Part shown: positions 10,482 through 23,039 of the stretch, piece after piece | Numbering within the stretch: position 1 is the first letter of the stretch | Layout: each line of letters opens with the position of its first letter | Origin: Lithobates sylvaticus | Taxonomy: Eukaryota > Chordata > Amphibia > Anura > Ranidae | NCBI GenBank assembly: GCA_028564925.1 | Contig: CM053028.1 | Coordinates: 439,720,022-439,784,021, forward strand | Length of the DNA: 64,000 bases | Direction: 5' to 3' | Position numbers and translations under genes: made by a program | Notes under the pieces: model-generated | Databases searched by the model: none | What the model was told of the DNA's origin: nothing | What the model saw: the letters and a program-made list of their open reading frames with translations, nothing else

Positions 10482-10645
10482 TTAAAAGAGGGTAAAAAAA
10501 TTGTAAAATGCAGTTAAAAATCACTATTGGGTACCGCTGCACTTCTACATGCATCATTTCCGGTCCCAGGTACCCGTTGGTGATTTTAACTGCTTTTTTT
10601 TTATTTTTTATTGAGGGTTACCCTTTTTAAATGTATTGATAGTAA
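10482..10645. mobile_element. small foldback MITE
   Basis: Left arm (TTTAAAAGAGGGTAA, TGCAGTTAAAAATCAC, GGGTACC) pairs with right arm (GGTACCCG, GTGATTTTAACTGC, TTACCCTTTTTAAA) around a ~40-bp centre. Boundaries are approximate. Confidence 0.6.
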
Positions 10646-11002
10646 CTTACTACACTATTGAAGACTTTCTTTGACATTTCCCAAGAATGAGTGAGGAGCA
10701 GCTAGCTGCATGGTAGGCGGAAGTTTTAAAGGAGCCTGACCCCATTTACCATTGGGACCTAGGATACTTACGGGGAGAGCCCCTAGTGGGCAGGATATGT
10801 TGGATGACCTTTAAGCTGGTATTACCCTGACAGATGGATACATTGATGCGTTATTACATTCATTTGGAGGTGAGAGTTCTGTGAGCACAAAGGTGGCACA
10901 GGTAATTTATTATAAAAAGTGACAGTGCAGTGCTTGGAAATTCTATATACAAATAAAAGCATGCATAAATGAAATGCTGGAATTCATTATCATCAAATTA
11001 AA

Positions 11003-11004
<2 letters not shown>

Positions 11005-11078
<74 letters not shown>
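11005..11078. repeat. (TA)n tract followed by poly-T
   Basis: 56 bp of TA repeat followed by 18 T. 10646-11004 upstream shows nothing else that I can name. Confidence 0.95.
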
Positions 11079-11079
<1 letters not shown>

Positions 11080-12391
11080 CATAAACAATAGATGTAATGA
11101 TGGCTAATCACCACTAGGTGACAACCATCCTAAAAAAGTGATATATCATATACCCCAGCAGAAGTCTATGAGGACAAAACGCGTAGGGTGAATACGCCAG
11201 CTGTGCCACTTACATACTGCGCTTTTTTCAGTTTTTATCTGATTTGCATTTTATGGAAAATATATTTTTTGTGGAAGTTGCCACATTCCTCAAATAAATT
11301 CTTATCCGGTCATTGGGTTTTTCACCATGAGGAGGCTCTCTTTTTCTTTAATTTTATGTTCCTGACATTTTGTTGGCTTCAGGAGGACTGCAGAGATTAT
11401 TGGAGGTCCAAAGGTTTCACCTTTTAATATACAGCGGATGGTGAGTACAGACTGGTGTACCATCACAGTCTTATCCATTTTCAGCGTTTCCGGTAGGATC
11501 CGTCCGTGGGTACCGCTTGTCGGTATAAAAGCTTGTTTGACTCGCAGCCACTGGCTTGTGAGTCCACCACCGCTGGTAAGAGTACCTTGTCTATACTTTT
11601 ATGCCAATTTAATTATGTTAATATGTTGAATGCAGATACATCTGAGAACTACACAACGATTTAGCGGGAATTAGCACATACACGATACAATGTATGAACT
11701 TTTTTTGATGAATGTTATGGACAACACATGGTCAATTTACATATCTTGAATGATATAGCACGATTCACATTGATTTGCACTGTCACTCATCATTTATGAT
11801 CTAGTAATAGATCATTGTTGTGTTTGTATTCCACTTTTTGTTTTATTGTATGCCCATAGATTAGTGGGTTCTCATATGGGATTAGGGTGTAATTTATTCA
11901 TCAAATATTGACACCATTGATCAGATGATATGCACCCATTTTTCTGACTAATCTCTTTGGTCAGTTTCATCACTTCCTTGTCTTGAGGGACACATTTCCT
12001 GTTTCAAGGGTTATATTCACATCCTAATTTTGCACTGCAATTTACATATTTTCTGTCATTTGATAGATATATAATTTTGGTTTGATGGTTTATATATCAC
12101 AAGTGTCCTCATAACTCCAGGTGTAGGAGGATTGATATACACTGGAAGTTGTACACCCCGGTGTCACATAGAGGCCAGATATATTTTGCTTGAAATTCAC
12201 TGTTTAAGCTTTATTACATCACATATGAGTGGAGTATATGTTTTTATTCACATATATTTTTTTTTTTCTCACTTCCTTCACGGAATGTTTTAATTTCCAT
12301 CTAGATAACACACGTTGTACTCAGATTCATATTCTGTCCTACCGGTGTTATTTAGACACATTTTCAGCGCTACACATTTATTTCCTATTCC
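11079..12391 (+). other. unidentified retroelement-like segment with hammerhead-like motif
   Basis: AT-rich sequence with no coding frame. It contains a degraded hammerhead core (CTATGAGGACAAAACGCG, 11166-11183) and an AATAAA at ~11294. Penelope-like retroelements are known to carry hammerhead ribozymes, so this may be a Penelope-related remnant, but no reverse transcriptase is visible here. It ends against LINE sequence near 12392. Confidence 0.3.
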
Positions 12392-12415
12392 TGTCGATGG
12401 ATGCCAAAAAAGCAT

Positions 12416-15233
12416 TCGACTGGGAAAGTATTGGCAAGAAAAGTGAGAGAACATAAACTGTCAAAAATATATCCCCCAAGTTGTCAATGGGAACGGCCAA
12501 AAAGTAATTTTACCAACGTATATCTCCCAGGAATTTAAAGAATTCTATTCACATCTATATAATCGAGCATTGCCTATATCGCCTCGATCTGCTATAGATG
12601 AATATATTCAAACATCTCAAATGCCGTCCTTAGCCCATGAGATATGTATGGAACTAGATGCCCCCATAACATTGTTGGAACTTCAATAAGTGTTAGGGTC
12701 TATGAAATCAGGGAAGGCCCCGGGCCCGGACGGATTCACTGTACAATACTATAAAATGCTATTTAAAATATTAGACCCATGCTTGATTAATTTATTTAGT
12801 TCGACCGACTCTGGATCTTCATTTGCTAGGGATGCTCTGGGAGCCCACATTGCTGTGATATCTAAAGAAGGTAAGGACCCTACCTTGTGCGGTAGCTATA
12901 GGCCTATCTCGCTTTTGAACGTAGACCTAAAGCTCCATACTAAAATCTTGGCTACCTGGCTGTCAAACCATTTACAAAAATTAATCCACTTAGATCAGGT
13001 TGGATTCATCCCGACACGTGAGGCGAGGGACAGCACTTCTAAAGTGCTGAACCTACTTCATGTGACCAAATCCACGAAAACTCCATGTGTCTTTTTAAAT
13101 ACAGATGCTGAGAAAGCAATTGAACGAGTAAGTTGGCCATTTATGCTCTCCGTACTCAGACATATTGGACTTGGGCAGGTGATGATGAACCGGATAGCCA
13201 AGATATATTTAAATCCGACCGCACAAGTTAAGGTGAATGGGGTGCTCTCAGAGTCTTTTATAATTAGGAATCGTACCAGGCAGGGATGCCCACTGCCCCC
13301 TCTTTTATATGCCCACTCCTTGGAGCCTTTTCTCTCTATGATCAGGCATATCAGGATATACAGGGAGTGACAGCGGGTAATACACAACATAAGGTCTCAG
13401 CTTAGGCCGATGACCTATTATTGTATTTAACGAATCCAGCCGTATCTCTACCAAATCTCCTTAAACAATTAGATTTATATAGTGCCCTATCAAACTTGAA
13501 AATACATTTTTCGAAATCAGAGGCGATGGGGATTGCACTGCCAGTACAAACTCTTACACAAATCTGAGGAGGCTTCCACTTTGAGTGGACTACACTTGCC
13601 CTGAATTATTTAGGCACAAAAATGTCAGCAGATTTAACCCGTACGTATGAGCTTAATTTTCCACCATTACTTGCAGAGTCCAGACTGCTATTAAATAAGT
13701 GGCACACTAATTTACATTCTTGGATCGGTAGGTGTAACTTAATAAAGATGTGCATTTTGCCAAAATGTTTATACTTATTTCAGGCCCTACCGATACAGAT
13801 ACTTTTTTATTTTAAGCAGGTGCAGGCATTGTTTACAAGGTTTGTCTGGGTTCATAAGAAACCACGTCTTTCGCGCACCTTATTAACCCTACCAAAACAA
13901 TATGGTGGCTTGGCGTTGCCAGATATCAGGAGATATTACCAAGCAGTTCAACTTGGTAGAGTAATCGATTGGCAAAGCCATAGTGACCTGAAGCTGTGGG
14001 TGCAAGTGGAACAGTGCCAATCCCCAATACCTCTAAGGAGGGCGCTGTGGTGTTGGGATTTTGTGCCGTCAGATCTTAAAATCTCATCCCTTGATAGGGA
14101 ATACTTTGAAACAATGCCTACACGCTATTACATACACGGAACAAACCGAACACCAAATTTATACCAGGCTTTTCAACCAGGCAATTTTTGACTCTATGGG
14201 AGACTGAGCGAACTATTGTATAACAGTTTGTGACGGGAGATAGATGGTCTACTATGGAGGAGCTGACTAATCCCGGGGTCCCCTACCAACTTGCGTTCTG
14301 GAATGCAGCTCAATTATATTATTTTCTTCAGACTATACCAGACCCGCAGGCATATACTAGACCAGTGGTTCTTAACCTCAGTCCTCATTACCCCCCACCA
14401 GGCCATGTTTTGGGAATTTCCCTTAGATAAAATAGCTGTCCAAAATACCAAGCCATTGACTTAGATTTAAAGCACCTGTGCAAAATAAAAGGAAAGCCTG
14501 CAAACATGGCCTGGTGGGGGGTAATGAGGACTGAGGTTAAGAACCACTGTACTAGACAATTGACTAAATTTGAGGAGCATTGCTCGGGAGCAAAACCATT
14601 GTCTCACGTCCTCTCAGAGATGTATAAGTTACTTAACTCCCCTAGGGAGCAACCAGAACTGGCCTGTGTGTTAAAATGGAGTACAGATCTGCATCACACA
14701 TTTACTGATTTACAGATTCAAAATATGATTGAGCTTTTTTATAAATCTTCAATCTGTACCAAAATACAGGAAACTAATTATAAGATATTTACAAGATGGT
14801 ATATGACACCTAGTCGACTTCATGCTATCTTTCCAGATGCGTCAGAGCATTGCTGGCGATGTGGTACAGATAAAGTGTTCTAAGTTGACTTCTTTCTGGG
14901 AAATGGTTCAAACGATTGCCCAGAAATTTACTGATCTTCAAATCCCGAATGACCCAGCGTTTTTTTATTACATATTACCACTATTCCAACGAAAACATAT
15001 AAAAAATCTGTCCTATGTCATTTACTAAAGCAGCTAAAGTCTGTACACCTTTGATGTGGAAACAGCAGAATCCACTGACCACAGCATTATGGCTGAGGAA
15101 GGTGGAAGATATTAGAAAGATGGAGGACCTGATATTGACAGCAACTGATAGACAGGAGATGTATAAAAAGACATGGACTCCTTGGAATTTGTTTATTAAT
15201 TCAGAAGAGGGTAGTTCCCTCTTAGGGCTGTGA
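12416..15233 (+). pseudogene. LINE copy 1 ORF2 remnant (reverse transcriptase)
   Basis: The largest open piece (12690-13370) reads SGKAPGPDGF, SYRPISLLNVDLKL, LDQVGFIPTREARDST, NTDAEKAIERVSW (motif A with F replaced by I) and TRQGCPLPPLLYA. The YADD box is decayed to AYADDL-like AEADDL around 13405 after a frame loss. Later pieces cover HSWIGRCNLIKM (13622-14191) and the zinc-knuckle start HCWRCG (~14850), with part of the knuckle deleted. Several stops and frameshifts separate the pieces, so it cannot encode an active enzyme. Confidence 0.85.
14363..14549. mobile_element. hAT MITE, 187 bp, 8-bp target duplication
   Basis: Long inverted ends: CAGTGGTTCTTAACCTCAGT at the left matches ACTGAGGTTAAGAACCACTG at the right, the match extending ~45 bp per side. 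TACTAGAC is duplicated exactly at 14355-14362 and 14550-14557. Removing one copy rejoins the LINE frame as AYTRQLTKFEEHC. Confidence 0.95.
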
Positions 15234-15614
15234 AACATGGATATGAGTCTGAGTTAAGAGATATGATGGATGTGTGATCAAAGAGATATCAGATGCGATA
15301 CTAAGCGGCATTTTTGGAATCCTTTCCCTATTTATTTATTTTTTCTCCCCTTCCCTCCCCCTTCCCTCCTTCCCCCCCCCTTTTTTTTTTGTTATCTCCT
15401 TTTGTCCTCCATTTAGATTTGTTTTTTAAGTTAAAGTATACAGAATGAAGCAGATGTGCTTTGTCACATAAGGGGATAAGAAGCAGGGAGATAGGGGGAT
15501 ACCTGGATTTTTGAGTTCTTGTATGTATAAATCTAATATATGTTACATTTCTTTTGTAATGTATGCTTATTATTTTAGGAGACTATGATCTGCCATTCTG
15601 TAAACATGTTACAG

Positions 15615-16508
15615 CAGGCCTCGACAAACCCCGGTCGCCCGGGCGCAATTGCGCCTAGAATTGGGGTCCTGGCGCCTGGGGCGACACAGCTGCGGTACCC
15701 CGTCAACCTGTGGACACCGACCCCTGTCGCGCGATTGCATCGGGCCGCGCCGGCTAGAAATTTAGGCCGCGGCTTTGCGGCCTTCTGAAATCCTTCTATG
15801 GCGCCATCTTGTGGTGGCCGTTGGTATTGCAACACCTCTTACAATGCTAATGCAATGTTAACCACTGGGCACTTTTCAGCTTTCAGTGCTCTCACACTTT
15901 GAATGACAATTTCAATTGCAACACTGTACCCAAATGAATTTTTTGTCCTTTTTTTTCACACAAATAGAGCTTTCTTTTGGTGGTATTTAATCACCGCTGT
16001 GTTTTTTATTTTTTGCGCTATAAATCAAAAAATACTGAAAATTCGGTAAAAAAATCTTTGTTTCTATTAAAATGTATTGGCAGAGTATTGCACAGTGGTG
16101 GCAGTGTAGCTGTCACTGACCAGCGCTGTGGGCACTACACATCCAGCCCACAGCGCTGGTCCCATCTCTCCCCCTATCAGCTTCTCCCCTCTCATTGTAC
16201 CGATCGATACAGAGAGGGGAGGGAGGAACCGGCGTCATGACGTGACGCCGGTTTGTGTACATGTAATCGCACCGTCATTTGACAGAGCGATCACGTGGTA
16301 AACGGCCGCTATCGGCGTCCGTTTACCGCGATGCGCCGGGTCCTCGGGACCTGGCGGTCACGGATGTTCCCGCAGGAGCAAGGTTCTGGGAGGACGTCCT
16401 ACAGTGCCCAGTGCCACCTGTCAGTCGTTGTCGTTAAAAAAAAAAAAAAACCTGGCTTTTAACTTTTTTAGCTGGCTCCTAGATTCCAAGCAAATTTGTC
16501 AAGCCCTG
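15615..16508. mobile_element. hAT non-autonomous element, 894 bp, 8-bp target duplication
   Basis: Ends CAGGCCTCGACAAA and TTTGTCAAGCCCTG are inverted copies. TGTTACAG is duplicated exactly at 15607-15614 and 16509-16516. It lies in the 3' UTR of LINE copy 1 and contains a TTAA-family fragment (copy D). Confidence 0.9.
15857..16415. mobile_element. TTAA-family transposon copy D, nested in hAT element
   Basis: Starts TTAACCACTGGGCACTTTTC and contains CAGCTTTCAGTGCTCTCACA, GCAACACTGTACCC and TTTGGTGGTATTTAATCACC. The right side ends around ACAGTGCCCAGTG. The opposite TTAA is lost. Confidence 0.65.
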
Positions 16509-16565
16509 TGTTACAGTATGTATATGCAATTCATTCCTGAAATATATTTAAATAAAATAAATTTT

Positions 16566-19124
16566 TTTTGGCAGGGTAGACTGCGGACTCGTGATAAAAA
16601 CATTGGAAGCCAAGGGTGGGGGCCCAAGAATGATCCAATGGATCAAAGTAGTGTATAACCATCCTCCCGCATCGGTAAAGGTGAACAGTGTGTCGTCCCC
16701 CACCTTTGTAATGGTAAACGGAACTAGGCAGGGGTGTCCGATGTCGCCACTTTTGTTTGTGTTGACCCTGGAACCGCTGCTGTCTTCAATTCAAAATAAC
16801 CCAGATATTAAAGGGATTAAGATAGGGGAGGAAGAGCATAAATTGGCAGCGTACGCCGATGACATGCTATTTTATATCTCAAACCCAAGGATTACGATTC
16901 CAAACTTGCTAAAGACATTAAAACAGTATGGAGACATTTCAAATTTTAAAATAAACCTTGCTAAGTCTGAAATCTTAAATATAAGCAGACAGGAAGAAGC
17001 AAAACTGCAAAAAGAATTCCATTTCCCATGGAGAAAGGATATAAAATATTTGGGAATCAGATTGACTAACTCCTTAAGGAAAATATACTTAAAGCGGAGC
17101 TCCACCCACACCAAAAATATTAAAAGTCAGAAGCTACAAATACTGCAGCTGCTGACTAATAAATGGACACTTACCTGTTCCAGCGGTGTCGGCAGAATGT
17201 GACGAGCGACCGCTCGTCTCTCGGCTGCCCCGCCGCCATCCTCTGTCAGGAAATCAGGAAGTGAAGACGCAACGTCTTCACTGCCCGGTTCCCTACTGCG
17301 CATGCGCGTGTCGCGCTGCGCGTCTCTATTGGTCCCCGTTGTGTCCTGGGAACTGTGTTTTCCAAGACACAACAGGGCATCTCCGGATAGGGGCGGGACA
17401 GCTCCGGATAATTCGTCACGGAAGTGGGTGCAGATACCTGTATTATACATGTATCTGTACCCCCCTCCCCCTGAAAGGTGCCAATTGTGCCACCGGAGGG
17501 GGGGGAGGAATCCGATAAGCGGAAGTTCCACTTTAGGGTGGAACTCCGCTTTAATAAATTATATTTCTTTGTTAGATGAAACCAAGAAGGAAATAAAAAA
17601 AATTTCAATACGACCCCTTTCCTGGATAGGGCGTATCAATGCGGTTAAGATGGTGCTGGTTCCGAAAATTTTATATAAGTTTCAAATGTTGCCTTTATCA
17701 CTTCCACAAACACATTTTAAAACCCTAAAAAGCTTAATATTGAAGTTTATATGGCAAAATAAAAAACCGAGACTTGCATCCGCCGTATTTGGAAAGGGGA
17801 AAAAACAGGGGGGTCTAGCTGTTCCAGACCTCAAAAAATACTATAATGCGGTGGCACTTACACGGGTGGTGGAATGGGCAAAAGAGGCAAATGAAAAGAG
17901 GTGGGTTAATATAGAAAACTTAATGAGTAGTACACAATTAAGGTATATAATATGGAATCCCCCACAGTACAGGGTTTTGGGAGGGAACACGCACGAAATG
18001 ACACTCAATACTCTAAAAATATGGCACATGATTCATACCCAAAATAAATGGGCATATAATTCACCCTTGATTTTTTTAAAGGAAAATTAGTACTTTGCAC
18101 CGGGGAAAAGGTAGGTGGGGGGGAATTGGATAAAAAAAAGAAAATGCATAGTTGAAAGATATAATTAAGAGGGGAAAAATAAGCACTTATCGAGAATTAA
18201 AACTTGACACAAATCTAATGGTGATAGATGAATGGCGGTACCTTCAGTTAAGGCACTACGTGGAGAAACTTCCCCATCCAATAAGATATGGGGAAGATTA
18301 TAGGAGCGGCTATGTATGAGAGAAAAATCAAAGAACAATATAGCCTGTATATACAAAATAATATCCGCAAGAGATGATCTGGAGGTTCCGCCATACATCA
18401 AAAAATGGGAAAATGAATTGGGGGTCACGATGTAATAAATACACTATTGATAAGATCATGAAATTAACACACAGTTCTGCTGTAGATATAAAGATGCTAG
18501 AGATGAACTATAAGTGCCTGGCAAGGTGGTATGCGACACCAGATAAAATAAGTAAATTTCAACCGGAGAAATCTCCGGAGTGTTGAAGCTTATGGTGGGA
18601 CTGCACAACAATCAAAAAATATTGGAAGGAAATTACCAACAAAGAAATACCGGAAGATCCCCGGATATGCTTGTTCCATGGAGTGGACGGTTCGGTTAAA
18701 CAATATAAAACAACTATAATTCCCATTCTAATCAATGTAGCAAAAAGTCTCATACTGAAAAAATGGCAGGAGGTGGACACTGGACAGCCCTAAAATCCGG
18801 GATTGGATACTTGGTACAAATGAAATATACTACTTGGAGAGTTTAGACGATAGGTGGGAGGAAGAAGAAGAAGGGGTAGATCGAAAAGATAAATGGGAAA
18901 GTTGGAAAATGTTTGAAAGACGTGGAGATATGTTGAGGTAATAAGTCAATAATAGGGGGTAATGATCGAAAAGGTTGACAATAACAGCTAAAACAATTGT
19001 CTTCGGAGTTCAAGGCAGGGTGCTGTGGGATGGGGGGGAGGGGGAATAAGGATAATGTTATGTATATTTAAGATGTAAGTAAACATGTGGTTTTGTATGA
19101 TGACATTTTATAAAATAAAAAAAA
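16566..19124 (+). mobile_element. L1-type LINE copy 2, 5'-truncated at RT motif A
   Basis: Begins inside the motif A region (GRVDCGLVIKTLEAKG). It continues with NGTRQGCPMSPLLFVLTLEPL, AAYADDMLFYISNP (active site intact) and KYLGIRLTNSLRKIYL, then a MITE, then INYISLLDETKKEIKK and SWIGRINAVKMVLVPKILYKF, open to ~18089. After that the frame breaks: stops appear soon after FLKEN and in the CWRC-like knuckle (PEC then a stop). The 3' UTR has a G-rich block (~19027-19046) and ends in an A-rich tail at 19124. No clear target duplication is visible. Confidence 0.85.
17093..17550. mobile_element. TTAA MITE, AGCGGAG/CTCCGCT family, inside LINE copy 2
   Basis: Ends AGCGGAGCTCCACCC and GGGTGGAACTCCGCT, with TTAA duplicated at 17089-17092 and 17551-17554. 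Counting TTAA once restores the LINE frame KIYL-INYISLL, direct evidence for a TTAA target duplication. The inside has the family's AAGTCAGAAGCTACAAATAC and CAGCTGCTGACT palindrome and ACACTTACCTGTTCCAGCG. Confidence 0.95.
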
Positions 19125-19229
19125 GAAGCTGATTGGATACAATGCACAGCTACACCAGATTTTGCGCTCTCCAGTTTTAGTAAATCAACCCCATAGTGTA
19201 GTATTTCATTAAAATATGACCAATAGTAC
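19125..19229. repeat. short frog-type repeat end
   Basis: Contains GAAGCTGATTGG, CACCAGATTTTGC and CCAGTTTTAGTAAATCAACC, which I recall as the end of a common anuran dispersed repeat. Family unknown. Confidence 0.35.
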
Positions 19230-20203
19230 TTAACCACTTCCTTCCTGGCGTATTGTCAAATGACGTCCGCAGATAGGATCTCCCATCCTGGGTGGGCTAC
19301 ATATGACATCCTCCACTTCTCTCCAGTATAGGGAGCGCGCGCGGGCCTGCCGCATCACTGAGGAGCCGATGCGCGTGCCCATCGGCCATGATGTCCGCCA
19401 GGCACCTGCGATCGCTCCTGACAAAGCAGGAACGTGGATCTGTGTGTGTAAACGCACAAATCCATGTTCTGTCAGGGGAGAGGAGACAGATCGTGTGTTC
19501 CTAGTATATAATATAGGAACACCGATCCGTCTCCTCCCCCAGTCAGTTCCACCCCCCCCCCCCACAGTTAGAACACAGTGAGGGAACACATTTAACCCCG
19601 TTGATCGCCCCCTTATTGTTAAATCCTTCCCTGCCAGTGACATTTATACAGTAATCAGTTGCTATTTATAGCACTGATCGCTGTATAAATATCAATGGTC
19701 CCAAAAAAGTATCAAAAGTGTCCGATTTGTCCGCCGCAATGTCGCAGTCCCACTAAAAATCGCAATTCAGCGCCATTACTAGTAAAAAAGAATAATAAGA
19801 AAAATGCCATAAATCTATTCCCTATTTTGTAGACGCTATAACTTTTGCGCAAACCAATCAATATACACTTATTGTGTTTTTTTTTTTTTTTTAACCAAAA
19901 ATATGTAGAAGAATACATATTGGTCTGAACTGATAAATAATTTTGTTTTAAAAAAAAAAAAAAATTTGGGGGATATTTATTATAGCAAAAAGTAAAAAAA
20001 ATATATATTTTTCAAAATTGTCGCAGAGGTGATTAAATAGCACCAAAAGAAAGCTCTATTTGTGGGGGAAAAAAGGACATCAATTTTGTTTAGGTACAGC
20101 ATTGCATGGCCACGCAATTGTCAGTTAAAGCGACGCAGTGCCGTATCGCATAAAAATGGCCTGGCCATTAGGGGTCAAATCCTTCCGGGGCTGAAGTGGT
20201 TAA
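19230..20203. mobile_element. TTAA-bounded transposon, copy E
   Basis: TTAACCACTT at 19230 and AAGTGGTTAA ending 20203. Same internal blocks and orientation as copy B (CAGTGACATTTATACAGTAATC, TTTGCGCAAACCAATC, AGCTCTATTTGTGGGGG, AAAGCGACGCAGTGCC). Its right TTAA opens directly into the 35-bp tandem array. Confidence 0.9.
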
Positions 20204-20373
20204 TAAAAGGCACTACCGTAATTACCCATCAGCTTAAATAAAGGGCAATACCGTAATTACTTGTCAGCTTTAATAAAGGGCACAACCATAATTACCTGTC
20301 CACTTATAAAAAAGGGCATTACCGTAATTACCCGTCAGCCTAAATAAAGAGCACGGATTGCTCGTCAGCTTAA

Positions 20374-21522
20374 TCGATTGACGCCCACGTAACTTCATAT
20401 GACCACAGACTTTGAGCGGTGATATCTGAATGATGCCTGCAGCTACAGGCATCATTCAGATATCGCCTTTTAGAGCCGGCGATTCCCTTTCCCTGTTCAG
20501 CTGTTTGATCATTCTTACAGGCAGCAGGAGGGGACTCCCCCCCCCCCTCCGCTGCCCTCCGGTGCTTCTCCTGGCTCGCCCCTGCCATTGACGAACCGAA
20601 GAAAGAACCGACCAGCCCCGGATGTTGACCATAGAGATTTCCGGTGGGCCAGATGGTCCCCAGGGTCACTATGATCGTTCAGGGGCTGGGCGTGATGTTA
20701 TGACGTCACACCCGGACTCTGCATTTGCTGGGAAGCCGAGATATTTTTTTATTTATTTATTTCAGGCTTCCCAGCCTAGAGGTGAGATCTGGGGACTTAT
20801 TGACCCCATAACTCACTGTAAAGAGGACCTGTCACACACTATTCCTATTAAAAGGGATGTTTACATTCCTTGTAATAGGAATAAAAGTGATCAAAAAAAA
20901 AAATGTAAAAAGAAAGTGTCAAAATTAAAAAATAAAAGTAAAATTAACAATAATAAAAAAAGTGCCCCTGTCCACGCGTGGTCGCTCGCAGAATCGAACG
21001 CATACGTAAGTCGCGCCCACATATGTAAACGGCGTTCAAACCACACATGTGAAGAATTGCCTTGAACGTTAGTGCGAGAGCAATAATTCTAGCACTAGAC
21101 CTCCTCTGTAACTCAAAACGTAACCTGTAAAAAAATTTAAAATGTCGCCAATGGGGATTTTTAAGTACCGAAGTTTGGCGCCATTCCACGAGCGTGCGCA
21201 ATTTTGAAGCGTGACATGTGAGGTATCTATTAACTCGGCATAACATCATCTTTGACATTATACAAACAAATTGGGCTAACTGCTGTTTTTTTCTTTTTTT
21301 TTAATGCATGAAACTGTTTTTAAAAAACGCATTTGAAAAATTGCTGTGCAAATACCGTGCGAGATAAAAAGTTGCAATGCCAACGCCAACTTTTTCTCTA
21401 GGGTCTCTGCTAAATAAAAATATATAATGGTTGGGGGTTCTGTGTAATTTTCTAGCAAAAAAAAAAAATATGATTTTAACATGTAGGAGAGAAATGTCAG
21501 AACTGGCCTGGGTAGCAAGTGG
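20374..21522. mobile_element. TTAA-bounded element F inserted in tandem array
   Basis: TTAA at 20370-20373 and 21523-21526, right end GCAAGTGG; the left end TCGATTGACG is decayed. The inside differs from copies A-E: a short perfect-looking hairpin (GATATCTGAATGATGCCTG against CAGGCATCATTCAGATATC), a C-run and CAGGCTTCCCAGCCTAGAGG. No transposase. Confidence 0.8.
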
Positions 21523-22299
21523 TTAAATAAAGGGCACTACCGTAATTGCCGTCAGCGTTAAAAAAATGGCCACTACCGTAATTACCCATCAGCTTAAATA
21601 AAGAGCACTACCGTTATTACCCGTCAGCTTAAATAAAGGGCATTACTGTAATTTCTCATCAGCTTAAATAAAGGGCACTACCGTAATTAACGCCAGCTTT
21701 AATAAAGGGCACTACGGTATTTACCTGTCAGCTTAAATAAAGGGCACTACCGTAATTAACGTTAGCTTAACTAAAGTCCACAACCGTAATTACTCGTCAG
21801 CTTAAATAAAGGGCACTGCTGTAATTACCGTCAGCTTAAATAAAGGACACTACCGTAATTACTCGTCAGCTTAAATAAAGGGCACTGCCGTAATTACCTG
21901 TCCGCTTAAAAAAAAGGGCACTACCATAATTACCCGTCAGCTTTAACCACTTGCACTTAAACCCTCTTCCTAACCAGACCAATTTTCAGCTTTCGGTGCT
22001 CTCACAATTTGAATGGGAATTGTTCTATCATGCAACACTGTACCCATATACATTTTATGTCCTTTTTTTTTTACACAAATAGAGATTTCTTTTGGTGGTA
22101 TTTGATCACCTCTGGGTTTTAAATTTTTTGTGCTATAAATGAAAAAAGACTGAAAATTTTGTAAAAATTTGCATTTTTCTTTGTTTCTGTTATAAAATTA
22201 TGCAAATTAGTAATTTTTCTTCATAAATTTTGACCAAAATTTATACCACTACATACTGTATCTTTGGCAAAAATCCTAACAAGCCAGGAAAGTACAAAT

Positions 22300-23015
22300 A
22301 CCCCCCAAATGACCCCTTTTTGGAAACTAGACACTCCAATGTATTTAATAAGAGGCATGGTGAGTTTTTTGAAGTTGTAATTTTTTCTCAAAGTTCTTTG
22401 CAAGAGTAAGATTTTTTATTTTTTTTTCCACAAAATTGTCATATTAACAGGTTATTTCTCACACACAGCATATGCATACCACAAATTACACCCCAAACCA
22501 CATTATACTATTCCTCCTAAATATGGCAATACCACATGTGTGAGACTTTTACACAGCCTGGCCACATACAGAGGTCCAACATTCAGGGAGCATCGCCAGG
22601 GACATAAATTACACATATCATTTCTTGACTACCTCTTGCAATTTTGAAGGCCCTGGAGCACCAGGACAATGGAAAACACCCAAAAAATTAAACCATTTTG
22701 GAAAGCAAACACCCCAACATATATTCTATGAGGCATAATGAGTCTTTTGAACATGTCATTTTTTTCCACAAGTTTTTGGAAAATGTGAAAAGAAAATGAA
22801 AACGCATTTTTTTTTTTTTTTTACACAAAGTTGTCCATTTATACAATATTTCTAACCCATAGCATGTACATAGCCAAAATTACACCCCAAAATATATTCT
22901 GCTATCCTTCCAAGTATAACGATACCACACGCGTGAGACTTTTACACAGCCTGGCCACATACAGAGGCCCAACATGTAGGGAGCACCATCAGGTGTTCTA
23001 GGGATGTAACTTTCA
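22300..23015. repeat. ~393-bp internal tandem duplication in element G
   Basis: Landmarks recur ~393 bp apart: TGAGACTTTTACACAGCCTG at 22541 and 22934, ATTACACCCCAAA upstream of each, and CACTCCAATGTAT against CACCCCAACATAT. The two copies have diverged noticeably. Confidence 0.75.
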
Positions 23016-23039
23016 AATCTAATTTGACCACCTATGACA

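Larger units (their letters stand above)
12416..16561 (+). mobile_element. L1-type LINE copy 1, 5'-truncated and decayed
   Basis: ORF2 sequence starts about 12416 at a KVLARKVREHKL segment, equivalent to KLLARKIHQQ in the intact element at 38.6 kb, and runs through reverse transcriptase and the C-terminal domain to ~15233. An AT/pyrimidine-rich 3' UTR ends in TTTAAATAAAATAAA near 16561. Two hAT elements interrupt it (14363-14549 and 15615-16508). LINE copy 2 begins at its tail. Confidence 0.8.
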
